Below are positions 1 through 6,206 of a DNA stretch of 14,630 bases, piece after piece. Every line of letters begins with the position of its first letter. Positions within the stretch are counted from its first letter, which is position 1. The notes under the pieces are model-generated. The model was not told the DNA's origin. It did no database searches and was given only the letters and a program-made list of their open reading frames with translations. The DNA lies in contig DFFY01000098.1 in NCBI GenBank assembly GCA_002371115.1, positions 34,544 to 49,173 on the forward strand, read 5' to 3'. A program made the position numbers and the translations under genes. This DNA is from Bacteroidales bacterium UBA3764 (GTDB lineage Bacteria > Bacteroidota > Bacteroidia > Bacteroidales > UBA932).

Positions 1-848
1 AACTGGTGCAGGCGGTTGAGGCCGCGTACGTCCTTGCCATAGGAACCGGCTTCCCGGCGGAAGCAAGGTGTGTAAGCGGTAAGCTTCTGGGGGAACTGGT
101 CTTCGGTGAGAATCACGTCACGGAAAATATTGGTGACAGGGACCTCTGCGGTGGGAACCATGTAGAACCCGTCCAGGCCCGCAAAGTACATCTGACCTTC
201 CTTGTCCGGCAGCTGGCCGGTACCAAAGCCGGAAGCGGCGTTCACCATCACGGGCGGCTCCACTTCCTTGTATCCGGCTGCGGTGTTGCGGTCCAGGAAG
301 AAGTTGATGAGGGCGCGCTGCAGGCGGGCTCCCTTGCCTTTATAGACGGGGAAACCGGCGCCAGTGATTTTTACGCCCAGGTCAAAGTCGATGATGTCGT
401 ACTTCTTGGCCAGTTCCCAGTGGGGGAGGGCACCTTCCGGAAGATTCACCTCCGGACCGCCCATCTTCACTACCAGGTTGTCTTCTGCGCCTTTTCCTTC
501 CGGTACCAGCTCGTAGGGGAGGTTGGGTAGGAGGACCAGCTTGGCCTGGAGTTCTTCAATGGTGGCGTCCGCCTCCTTGAGCAGCTCCGTGGAACGGGCT
601 TTAAGGGTGGCGACTTCTTCCTTGGCGGCAGCCGCCTCTTCCTTTTTGCCTTCTTTCATGAGTTGGCCAATGGCGGCGGCGGCTTTCTTCTGCTGGGCGA
701 GCAGGGCGTCGCTCTCCGTCTGGAGGGCTTTGCGTTTGTCGTCCAGGGCAATGACTTGTGCTACGATGTCTTTGGCATCGAAGTTTTTAACAGCAAGTCT
801 CCGGATTACAAAATCCGGAGACTCGCGTAAAAGTTTCAGGGTTAACAT
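1..848 (-). CDS. serS: Seryl-tRNA synthetase, N-terminal part (cut by window edge)
   Basis: Cytoplasmic class II aminoacyl-tRNA synthetase that charges tRNA-Ser with serine. The visible part is about 282 residues; family members are usually about 425, so the C-terminal third, including class II motif 3, lies outside the window. It starts MLTLKLLRES, the usual Bacteroidales SerS opening. Residues about 27-100 are rich in Ala, Lys and Glu and should form the long antiparallel coiled coil that grips the tRNA-Ser variable arm. The catalytic domain follows, with TAEVP at 233-237 (serine-binding loop) and the motif 2 region CFRREAGSYG at 262-271. The ATG lies 3 bases after the rpmA stop, so translation is probably coupled to rpmA. 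A GGAG sequence lies just upstream, overlapping the end of rpmA. A strong inverted repeat sits in codons 9-18 and is listed separately. The family assignment is secure. Confidence 0.97.
   Translation of the reverse strand, partial: MLTLKLLRESPDFVIRRLAVKNFDAKDIVAQVIALDDKRKALQTESDALLAQQKKAAAAIGQLMKEGKKEEAAAAKEEVATLKARSTELLKEADATIEELQAKLVLLPNLPYELVPEGKGAEDNLVVKMGGPEVNLPEGALPHWELAKKYDIIDFDLGVKITGAGFPVYKGKGARLQRALINFFLDRNTAAGYKEVEPPVMVNAASGFGTGQLPDKEGQMYFAGLDGFYMVPTAEVPVTNIFRDVILTEDQFPQKLTAYTPCFRREAGSYGKDVRGLNRLHQ
796..823 (-). repeat. Perfect 12-bp inverted repeat (RNA hairpin) inside the start of serS
   Basis: The arms at 796-807 and 812-823 are exact reverse complements, separated by a 4-base loop. 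In the transcript the stem begins AGUCUCC and the loop reads UUGU. It covers nucleotides 26-53 of serS, codons 9-18, encoding roughly ESPDFVIRRL. No U-tract follows directly, so it is not a textbook intrinsic terminator. The stem includes an AGA arginine codon, while the other arginine codons I read in this serS fragment are CGC, CGT or CGG. The repeat itself is certain; any function is inference. Confidence 0.85.
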
Positions 849-851
849 GTC

Positions 852-1112
852 TTAGTTCTCCAGGGGAAGTACGGAAACATAAGATTTGTTTTCACGCTTG
901 CGGGTGAACTTGACGGTGCCGTCAATAAGGGCGTACAGGGTGTGATCCTTACCCATACCCACGTTCAGACCCGGGTTGTGTGCAGTACCGCGCTGACGCA
1001 CGATGATGTTACCGGCCTTTACGACTTCTTCGCCGAACTTCTTGATACCAAGGCGTTTTGAATGCGACTCACGGCCGTTCTTGGAACTGGATTGACCTTT
1101 CTTGTGTGCCAT
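852..1112 (-). CDS. rpmA: 50S ribosomal protein L27 (bL27)
   Basis: Component of the large ribosomal subunit; the flexible N terminus of bL27 reaches toward the peptidyl-transferase centre. The 86-residue product begins MAHKKGQSSSKNGRES, carries the family block GNIIVRQRGT at about residues 34-43, followed by the conserved core around 45-66, and ends in SVLPLEN. Length and sequence are normal for the family, and there is no N-terminal extension of the kind cleaved in Firmicutes. It lies 21 bases downstream of rplU and 3 bases upstream of serS, so the three genes form one transcription unit. Unlike most genes here it has a good Shine-Dalgarno, listed separately. Assignment is secure. Confidence 0.98.
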   Translation of the reverse strand: MAHKKGQSSSKNGRESHSKRLGIKKFGEEVVKAGNIIVRQRGTAHNPGLNVGMGKDHTLYALIDGTVKFTRKRENKSYVSVLPLEN

Positions 1113-1121
1113 AATCTGTTT

Positions 1122-1127
1122 CTCCTT
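1122..1127 (-). promoter_or_regulatory. Shine-Dalgarno sequence for rpmA
   Basis: The minus strand reads AAGGAG here, with 9 bases before the rpmA ATG, which is good spacing for a ribosome binding site. This is unusual because Bacteroidota ribosomes generally ignore Shine-Dalgarno pairing, and the other starts I checked in this window (rplU, susD, fructokinase, HTCS) lack one. It supports the chosen rpmA start. Confidence 0.7.
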
Positions 1128-1133
1128 TAAAAG

Positions 1134-1445
1134 TTAAGCGATAGCGTCGATGTGGATTTTGGTGAGCTTCTGGCGATGGCCATTGAGCGTCTGGAAACCC
1201 TTGCGACGGATTTTCTTGAACACGAGCACTTTCTTTGCCTTGGCGTCGTCGTCCACCACGGTGGCGGTAACCTTGACACCCTCTACATAGGGAGTACCCA
1301 CTTTCACTTTGCCCTCATTGTCCACGAGGAGCACTTTGTCGAACTCGACGGATTCTCCGTTCTTGGCCGCCAGGCGGTTCACGAAGATGTCCATGCCAGC
1401 CTCTACTTTAAACTGCTGGCTTGCAATGTCAACGATTGCGTACAT
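1134..1445 (-). CDS. rplU: 50S ribosomal protein L21 (bL21)
   Basis: Large-subunit protein that binds 23S rRNA. The 103-residue product is the normal length. It starts MYAIVDIASQQFKVEAG, the typical N-terminal strand pair, has VEFDKVLLV near residues 33-41, and ends with the basic signature KKIRRKGFQTLNGHRQ at about 77-92 followed by TKIHI. It is the first gene of the rplU-rpmA-serS operon, an order common in Bacteroidota. A promoter of the phylum's type and a structured leader precede it, so regulation at the leader is plausible. The start codon has no Shine-Dalgarno and sits in AU-rich sequence, as is usual in this phylum. Confidence 0.98.
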   Translation of the reverse strand: MYAIVDIASQQFKVEAGMDIFVNRLAAKNGESVEFDKVLLVDNEGKVKVGTPYVEGVKVTATVVDDDAKAKKVLVFKKIRRKGFQTLNGHRQKLTKIHIDAIA

Positions 1446-1451
1446 TGTACA

Positions 1452-1469
1452 AAAACTTGTTAAAGTTTT
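1452..1469 (-). promoter_or_regulatory. AU-rich hairpin next to the rplU start codon
   Basis: The arms at 1452-1458 and 1463-1469 are exact 7-base complements (AAAACTT and AAGTTTT on the minus strand) around the loop TAAC. The stem ends 6 bases before the rplU ATG, so folding would crowd the ribosome landing site. It is weak because nearly all pairs are A-U. It could be a translational switch or could simply reflect AU-rich leader composition. Confidence 0.4.
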
Positions 1470-1472
1470 GGG

Positions 1473-1518
1473 CCGTAAGCGCCTGCCCTCTGCGGCAGGT
1501 CTTGACTGGGCTTAGCGG
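1473..1518 (-). promoter_or_regulatory. Structured 5' leader of rplU (candidate L21 autoregulatory leader)
   Basis: In the transcript an outer stem pairs CCG(C)TAAGC (1510-1518) with GCTTACGG (1473-1480), leaving one bulged C. An inner hairpin pairs CCTGCC (1494-1499) with GGCAGG (1482-1487) around the loop GCAGAG. A roughly 10-base internal segment on the 5' side joins the two stems. The element begins about 15-20 bases after the expected transcription start and ends 27 bases before the rplU ATG. Ribosomal-protein operons often carry leaders bound by one of their own products, so autoregulation by L21 is a reasonable inference. I do not recognise the fold as a specific named family. Confidence 0.55.
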
Positions 1519-1538
1519 TCATCTCAAAAAATGGACTG

Positions 1539-1569
1539 CAAAGATACAAATAATTCTCAGAAACACAAA
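1539..1569 (-). promoter_or_regulatory. Bacteroidota-type sigma-ABfr promoter for rplU-rpmA-serS
   Basis: On the minus strand, TTTG (1566-1569) is followed by 19 bases and then TATCTTTG (1539-1546). This matches the phylum's housekeeping consensus of a -33 TTTG and a -7 TAnnTTTG. Transcription should start a few bases downstream, near 1532-1535, giving a leader of about 90 bases before rplU. The -33 box lies only about 20 bases after the HTCS stop codon, which separates ribosomal-operon transcription from the PUL. Confidence 0.85.
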
Positions 1570-1581
1570 TTTTTCCGCCTG

Positions 1582-1616
1582 AAAATCCTATCGGCCCTCT
1601 CCCGGAAGACGACCGA
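1582..1616 (-). terminator. Weak terminator-like hairpin at the end of the HTCS gene
   Basis: The minus strand folds as TCGGTC (1611-1616) against GGCCGA (1591-1596), with one G-U pair, then a G-G mismatch, then TCT against AGA around the loop TCCGGG. A short TTTT follows at 1582-1585, separated from the stem by the stop codon and two more bases. It lies in the last codons of the HTCS gene. The stem is imperfect and the U-tract short, so it may stop only part of the PUL transcripts, or none. Confidence 0.25.
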
Positions 1617-4182
1617 AGAGTTCCTTGTAGCACTTGGAGAAATAGGAGGGTGTGCCGAACCCCACGGCATAGGCCACTTCCGCTACGGTTTTGTCCGTAG
1701 TTTTGAGCAGCTGCTCGGCCGCCTTCAGGCGCGTAATGCGCACCAGTTCAACGGGGGAGTAGCCGGTGAGGGCCTTGACTTTCCTATATAATTGCACGCG
1801 CGAGAGACCCAGTTCCGAGCCCAGTTGTTCCACGCTCAGGTTCTCGTCGCTGAGGTGAGCCTGCACCTGTGCGCGGAATCGGCCCAGAAAGTCATTCTCC
1901 TTTGGCTGGGCGGCACTTTCGCCAGTTTCCAGATAATGCTCCTTGAGCAGGATGCGGCTTTTCAGCAGGTTGCCAATCCGGGAGAGCAGCACCTTCTCGC
2001 TGAACGGCTTGGAGATGTAGGCATCGGCACCGGAATCGTAGCCCTCTGCGCGCTGGTCTTCCAGCGATTTGGCCGTAAGCAGAATTACGGGGATGTGGCT
2101 GGTGGCCGGCTGGCCCTTGAGCGTCTGGCAGAATTCCAGGCCGTCCATGACGGGCATCATGACGTCCGATACCACCAGGTCCGGCAGTTCGCGGGTGGCC
2201 TTTTCCAGGCCTTCGCGGCCGTCACAGGCGCTCAGGATGCGGTATTCGCCTTCCAGAAGCGTGCCGATGAAACTGCGCAGGTCGGCATTGTCATCCACCA
2301 CCAGGATGGTGGGACGGTCGCTTTCGCTCACGCGGCTGGCGGCCTCTTCCTTGGCCGTATCCTCACGGGCGTATGTTTCTTTGTACTGTTCAGTAAAGGC
2401 CGATGCATCACGCCCTTCAGCCACCGTGGCGCCCTTTTGCACCAGAGGCAGGCGCAGGGTGAAGGTGGAACCGGCGCCCGGGGTGCTGTCCACATGGACG
2501 CTGCCATGATGCAGCTCCGCCACGGCTTTTACCAGCGCCAGACCGATGCCCGTTCCGCTGCCGGATTCGCTTCCTTTGTAGAATTCGTCAAAAATGAAGG
2601 GCAGTTTTTCTTTCGGAATACCCTCGCCGTCATCCACAATGGTGAGAATGGCCGACGGGCCTTCCTGCCGCACGGAAACGGTGATATGACCGTCCGGCCG
2701 GGTGTGCTTGATGGCGTTCCCAAGGAGATTGAAGAGCATCCTTTCCAGCAGGCGCATGTCGGCCTCTACGGTAAGGGCTTCCAGGCCTTCATACGTGAGC
2801 GTACGGGAGGTGCTTAGGAAACCGCCCATCCATTCGCGGATGGCGGCGGGGAGGTCAAAACGGGACACGCTCAGCGGCATGTTCCCACTCTCTATTTTTC
2901 TGAAATCCAGGATGTTGTTCACCAGTTCCTGCAAAACGGTCACGTTGCGGCGGGCCAGTGACAACGTCTTTTGTTGCTCCGGGGACAGGGGCCCTTCCAT
3001 GACGTGCTGCAGCGGCCCTGCCACCAGGGTGAGGGGCGTGCGGAGGTCGTGGCTCACCTGGGTGAAGAACTTCAGCTTGGCGGCCGTGCTCTCTTGCAGC
3101 TGATGTTGCAGTTCCCGCATTTTGATGTAGCTCCAGTAGGTCTGTGCGGCAATGGCGATGAGGAGCACCGAGAAACCAATCACCAGCCACATGATGAGAC
3201 GCTGCGTATTGTACTGCATCAGGAACGTGTCCAGGCGGGCGTTGATGTTTTCCACGTTGGCCCGCTGGGTGGCCACCTCCGCTTCCTGGAGCTGAAAAAT
3301 GCGGGCGTTGCGGCTGTCCACCAGGGCGCTTTCCAGCAGGTTTTCCCGCTGATAAGGCACGCCGCTCAGGATGTTCATGGCCAGTTCCATCACCAGGTCC
3401 CCGCGGGTGGGGTAGAGGTAGGAGGCGGTGAGCACGCCGTCAATCACTTCCTGCAGGCCTGCGTCCGGCAGGGCGTCCACCCCAAAGAAAGCCACATCGT
3501 CCGGGGCGCCCAGTGCTTCCCGCGCCCCCAGGGCCATGCGGTCGTTCTGGCCGAAGACGGCATCGGGCCTGACGCCGCGCGCAAGCACTTCCTCCATGGC
3601 ATTGTAGCCGCCTTCCCGGAGCCAGCCGCCGTACGGGGCCGTCACCAGCGAGATGCCGGGATATTGCTGCAAGGCCTCCGCGAAGCCCTTGTGGCGGTCA
3701 TCGGCAGGGGAGGAGCCCTCCAGCCCGGGAATTTCCACCACCCGGCCTTTCTTGTCCAGGAAATCGGCCATGTAATGCCCCATGATGCGGCCGATTTCCA
3801 CGTTGTCCGCCCCAATGAAGGCGGTGTATTTGTCGGAGTCGATTTTCCGGTCGAACAGAATCACCGGAATGCCGGCGTCGAAAGCTTCTTCCACGGCCGG
3901 CGTAATGGTGTGCGACTGGTTGGGCGAGACAATAAGCAGGTCCACGCCGTCCGCCACAAAGCGACGGATTTGCGCCATCTGCTTCTGGCTGTCGTCGTCG
4001 GCGGAGGAAAGCCGGAGTGTCACCCCGTCCACGCGGGCCGCCAGGGCCAGTTCTGCGTTCAGTTTGCTGCGCCAAATATCGTTACTGCACTGCGATACGC
4101 CTATAACCAGTGACTTCTTCCCGCCGGAACAACCGGCGAGAAGAAGTACTGCTGATATGAGGAAGAGAAGCTTTCTTTTCAT
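1588..4182 (-). CDS. Hybrid two-component system regulator (HTCS) with LacI-type periplasmic sugar-binding sensor
   Basis: One-protein sensor, kinase, response regulator and DNA-binding activator, 864 residues. Residues 24-300 form a type I periplasmic-binding (LacI/RbsB-like) domain, with VIGVSQCSNDIW at its start and FGVDALPDAG near 233-242. A membrane helix lies at about 330-349. The HisKA domain has FFTQVSHDLRTPL with phospho-acceptor His378; HATPase_c follows with N485/N489, DDGEGI at 517-522 and GTGIGL at 543-548. A receiver domain at about 625-740 has phospho-acceptor Asp673 and Lys725. An AraC-type helix-turn-helix region fills about 765-860. This layout matches the fructose-binding regulator BT1754, so the inferred ligand is fructose and the inferred target is this operon's promoter, upstream of susC and outside the window. 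The ATG directly abuts the fructokinase stop (TAAATG). The N terminus ends in a lipobox-like LLAGC with Cys18, unusual for a sensor kinase. Domain calls are firm; the ligand is inferred. Confidence 0.95.
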   Translation of the reverse strand: MKRKLLFLISAVLLLAGCSGGKKSLVIGVSQCSNDIWRSKLNAELALAARVDGVTLRLSSADDDSQKQMAQIRRFVADGVDLLIVSPNQSHTITPAVEEAFDAGIPVILFDRKIDSDKYTAFIGADNVEIGRIMGHYMADFLDKKGRVVEIPGLEGSSPADDRHKGFAEALQQYPGISLVTAPYGGWLREGGYNAMEEVLARGVRPDAVFGQNDRMALGAREALGAPDDVAFFGVDALPDAGLQEVIDGVLTASYLYPTRGDLVMELAMNILSGVPYQRENLLESALVDSRNARIFQLQEAEVATQRANVENINARLDTFLMQYNTQRLIMWLVIGFSVLLIAIAAQTYWSYIKMRELQHQLQESTAAKLKFFTQVSHDLRTPLTLVAGPLQHVMEGPLSPEQQKTLSLARRNVTVLQELVNNILDFRKIESGNMPLSVSRFDLPAAIREWMGGFLSTSRTLTYEGLEALTVEADMRLLERMLFNLLGNAIKHTRPDGHITVSVRQEGPSAILTIVDDGEGIPKEKLPFIFDEFYKGSESGSGTGIGLALVKAVAELHHGSVHVDSTPGAGSTFTLRLPLVQKGATVAEGRDASAFTEQYKETYAREDTAKEEAASRVSESDRPTILVVDDNADLRSFIGTLLEGEYRILSACDGREGLEKATRELPDLVVSDVMMPVMDGLEFCQTLKGQPATSHIPVILLTAKSLEDQRAEGYDSGADAYISKPFSEKVLLSRIGNLLKSRILLKEHYLETGESAAQPKENDFLGRFRAQVQAHLSDENLSVEQLGSELGLSRVQLYRKVKALTGYSPVELVRITRLKAAEQLLKTTDKTVAEVAYAVGFGTPSYFSKCYKELFGRLPGEGR

Positions 4183-5052
4183 TTACTTGAGATTATCCGG
4201 AATGGTGGGCATGGCGCCGCTCTGGGTGCACACGAAGGCCGACACCTTAACCGCAGTCTCGTGGGCCTCCGTGACGCTTTTTCCCGTGAGGAGGGAGCCT
4301 ACGAACGCACCGGTGAAGGAGTCTCCGGCGCCTACGGTATCCGCCACCTGCACCTTGGGTGTCTCCAGGAAGGACATGCCGCCGTCAAAAAAAACGTAGC
4401 TTCCGTTTACGCCGCAGGTGAGGATGAGCATCTTGAGGTTGTATTCCTTGATCAGGTAACGGCATTTTTCTTCCAAGGCCAGGCCGGGCAGATTGAACAG
4501 ACGGGCCATCACCACCAGTTCCTCGTCGTTGATTTTGAGGATGTCACAACGGCGGAAAGAGGCCTCCAGCACTTCCTTGTTGTAAAAGTCCTGGCGCAGA
4601 TTGATGTCGAACACCTTGAGGCAGTCCTCCGGTACGGCATCCAGGAACAGGCCGATGCTCTCGCGCGAGACGGGGCTGCGTTGGGCCAGGGAACCGAAGC
4701 ACACGGCCTGGCAGTTGGCAGCGAGGTCCGCCAGCTCCTTGGTGTACGGGATGTTGTCCCAGGCAACGCCGGTCTTGATTTCATACTGCGGTACGCCCTG
4801 GCTGTCCAGGGTGACCTGCACGGTGCCGGTAGGGTAGTCCACGCGGGCCAGGTGATACGGCAGAGCGTGTTCTTCCAACTGTCCCACGAGTTCTTCCCCC
4901 AGTGCGTCGTGGCCGATGGCGCTCACGGCCAACCCTTCCAGTCCGAACTGGCTGGCATGGTACGCGAAGTTGGCGGGTGCGCCGCCCAGTTTCTTTCCCT
5001 CGGGAAGCATATCCCAAAGCGCTTCCCCAATACCTATAACAAATTTACCCAT
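4183..5052 (-). CDS. Fructokinase, PfkB/ribokinase family
   Basis: Cytoplasmic ATP-dependent sugar kinase, predicted to convert fructose to fructose 6-phosphate. The 289-residue product is close to the family's usual 290-320. It shows the N-terminal sugar-binding motif GGAPANFA at 23-30, FDINLRQDFY at 148-157, and the PfkB signature DTVGAGDSFTGAF at 238-250, whose Asp244 is the expected catalytic base. Fructose is chosen over ribose, adenosine or other PfkB substrates mainly from context: two GH32 enzymes and a sugar permease precede it, and the order matches the B. thetaiotaomicron levan locus, where BT1757 holds this position. It starts 2 bases after the permease stop and its stop touches the HTCS start. 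The coding strand has a run of eight T at 4387-4394 (codons for Val-Phe-Phe), conspicuous in a GC-rich gene. Confidence 0.93.
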   Translation of the reverse strand: MGKFVIGIGEALWDMLPEGKKLGGAPANFAYHASQFGLEGLAVSAIGHDALGEELVGQLEEHALPYHLARVDYPTGTVQVTLDSQGVPQYEIKTGVAWDNIPYTKELADLAANCQAVCFGSLAQRSPVSRESIGLFLDAVPEDCLKVFDINLRQDFYNKEVLEASFRRCDILKINDEELVVMARLFNLPGLALEEKCRYLIKEYNLKMLILTCGVNGSYVFFDGGMSFLETPKVQVADTVGAGDSFTGAFVGSLLTGKSVTEAHETAVKVSAFVCTQSGAMPTIPDNLK

Positions 5053-5054
5053 AA

Positions 5055-6206
5055 TTAGTTACGAATTTTAGAGAAATAGTAGAACAGATATGCTACGCCA
5101 ATGGTCATGACGGCGACGGCGCCGGCCTGCCCCATGGCATCGGAGGCGAAGCCCATCAGGAGCGGGAAGACGGTACCGCCGAACAGGCCCATGATCATGA
5201 GACCGCTCACCTCGTTCTGCTTCTCCGGAACGGCCAGGAGGGCCTGCGAGAACACAATGGAGAAAATGTTGGAGTTACCGAAACCTACCAGGGCAATGGC
5301 CACGTAAAGCATGAGCTTGGACGTGCCCAGGAACATGCCGCACATGGACAGGGCCATCATGACCACGCTCACGAGGAAGAACTTCCGGTGGCTGAACTTG
5401 GACAGGATGAACGAGCCGCTCAGGCAGCCGATGGTACGGAAAATAAAGTACAGGCTGGTGGCAAAGCCGGCCTCGGTGAGCGTCATGCCCACGCGCTCCA
5501 TCAGGAGCTTGGGCGCCGTGGTGTTGGTGCCCACGTCAATGCCCACATGGCACATGATGCCCAGGAAGCTCAGAAGGACGATAGGTTTGCCCAGGAGTTT
5601 GAAGCAGGCCACAAAACCGGAAGCCTTGTCTGCCACCTGCTCCCGCTCGATGGGGGAGAGGGCGAGCAGCAGTGCTGCCAGGATGCCAATCACACCGTAC
5701 ACCGGGAACAGCACCCTCCAGCCAAGGCCCCAGGACGGCATGGCGGCGGTGGCGCCCCACATGGCAATGTACGGCGCCATGAAGGAAGCGATGGCCTTCA
5801 CGAACTGGCCGAAGGTCATGGTGCTGGCCAGCTTGTCACCCTTGATAATATTGGTGATAAGCGGATTCAGCGAGGTTTGCATGAGCGCATTGCCAATGCC
5901 CAGCAGGGAGAAGGCGGCCAGCATGAGGCCGTAGCTCTCGCCGAAGATGGGCAGGATGAGGGAAATCACCGTCACCACCAGGCTCAGGAGCACGGTGTTC
6001 TTGCGGCCGATGCGGTTCATCAGGATGCCCGTGGGAACGGAGAAGATGAGGAACCAGAAGAAGACCAGCGACGGGAAAATATTGGCGGCGGAGTCTGTCA
6101 GCTGCAGGTCCTGCTGCACATAGTTGGAGGCGATGCCCACGAGGTCCACGAACCCCATGGCAAAGAAGCAGAGCATCACCGGAATCAGTTGCAGTTTCTT
6201 GTTCAT
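5055..6206 (-). CDS. MFS sugar:proton symporter, FucP/GluP type (probable fructose permease)
   Basis: Inner-membrane major facilitator predicted to import free fructose. The 383-residue product is hydrophobic throughout, with about 11-12 membrane helices. The MFS loop motif appears as GILMNRIGRKN at 60-70, between helices 2 and 3. Asp21 lies in helix 1, where FucP has its proton-coupling aspartate. By eye, LMQTSLNPLI at 108-117 aligns with the helix 4 motif of this family and carries Gln where FucP has Glu, as I recall for the GluP branch. It is somewhat shorter than E. coli FucP (438). The ATG overlaps the upstream GH32 stop by 4 bases (ATGA), indicating translational coupling. Position between a periplasmic fructosidase and a fructokinase supports fructose as substrate, as for BT1758, but glucose or another hexose cannot be excluded from sequence. 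Confidence 0.9.
   Translation of the reverse strand: MNKKLQLIPVMLCFFAMGFVDLVGIASNYVQQDLQLTDSAANIFPSLVFFWFLIFSVPTGILMNRIGRKNTVLLSLVVTVISLILPIFGESYGLMLAAFSLLGIGNALMQTSLNPLITNIIKGDKLASTMTFGQFVKAIASFMAPYIAMWGATAAMPSWGLGWRVLFPVYGVIGILAALLLALSPIEREQVADKASGFVACFKLLGKPIVLLSFLGIMCHVGIDVGTNTTAPKLLMERVGMTLTEAGFATSLYFIFRTIGCLSGSFILSKFSHRKFFLVSVVMMALSMCGMFLGTSKLMLYVAIALVGFGNSNIFSIVFSQALLAVPEKQNEVSGLMIMGLFGGTVFPLLMGFASDAMGQAGAVAVMTIGVAYLFYYFSKIRN

Noticed and set aside
1445..1452. Palindrome TTGTACAA overlapping the rplU start codon, considered as an operator.
   Set aside because: Eight bases in an AT-rich leader is easily chance, and no second copy was seen nearby.
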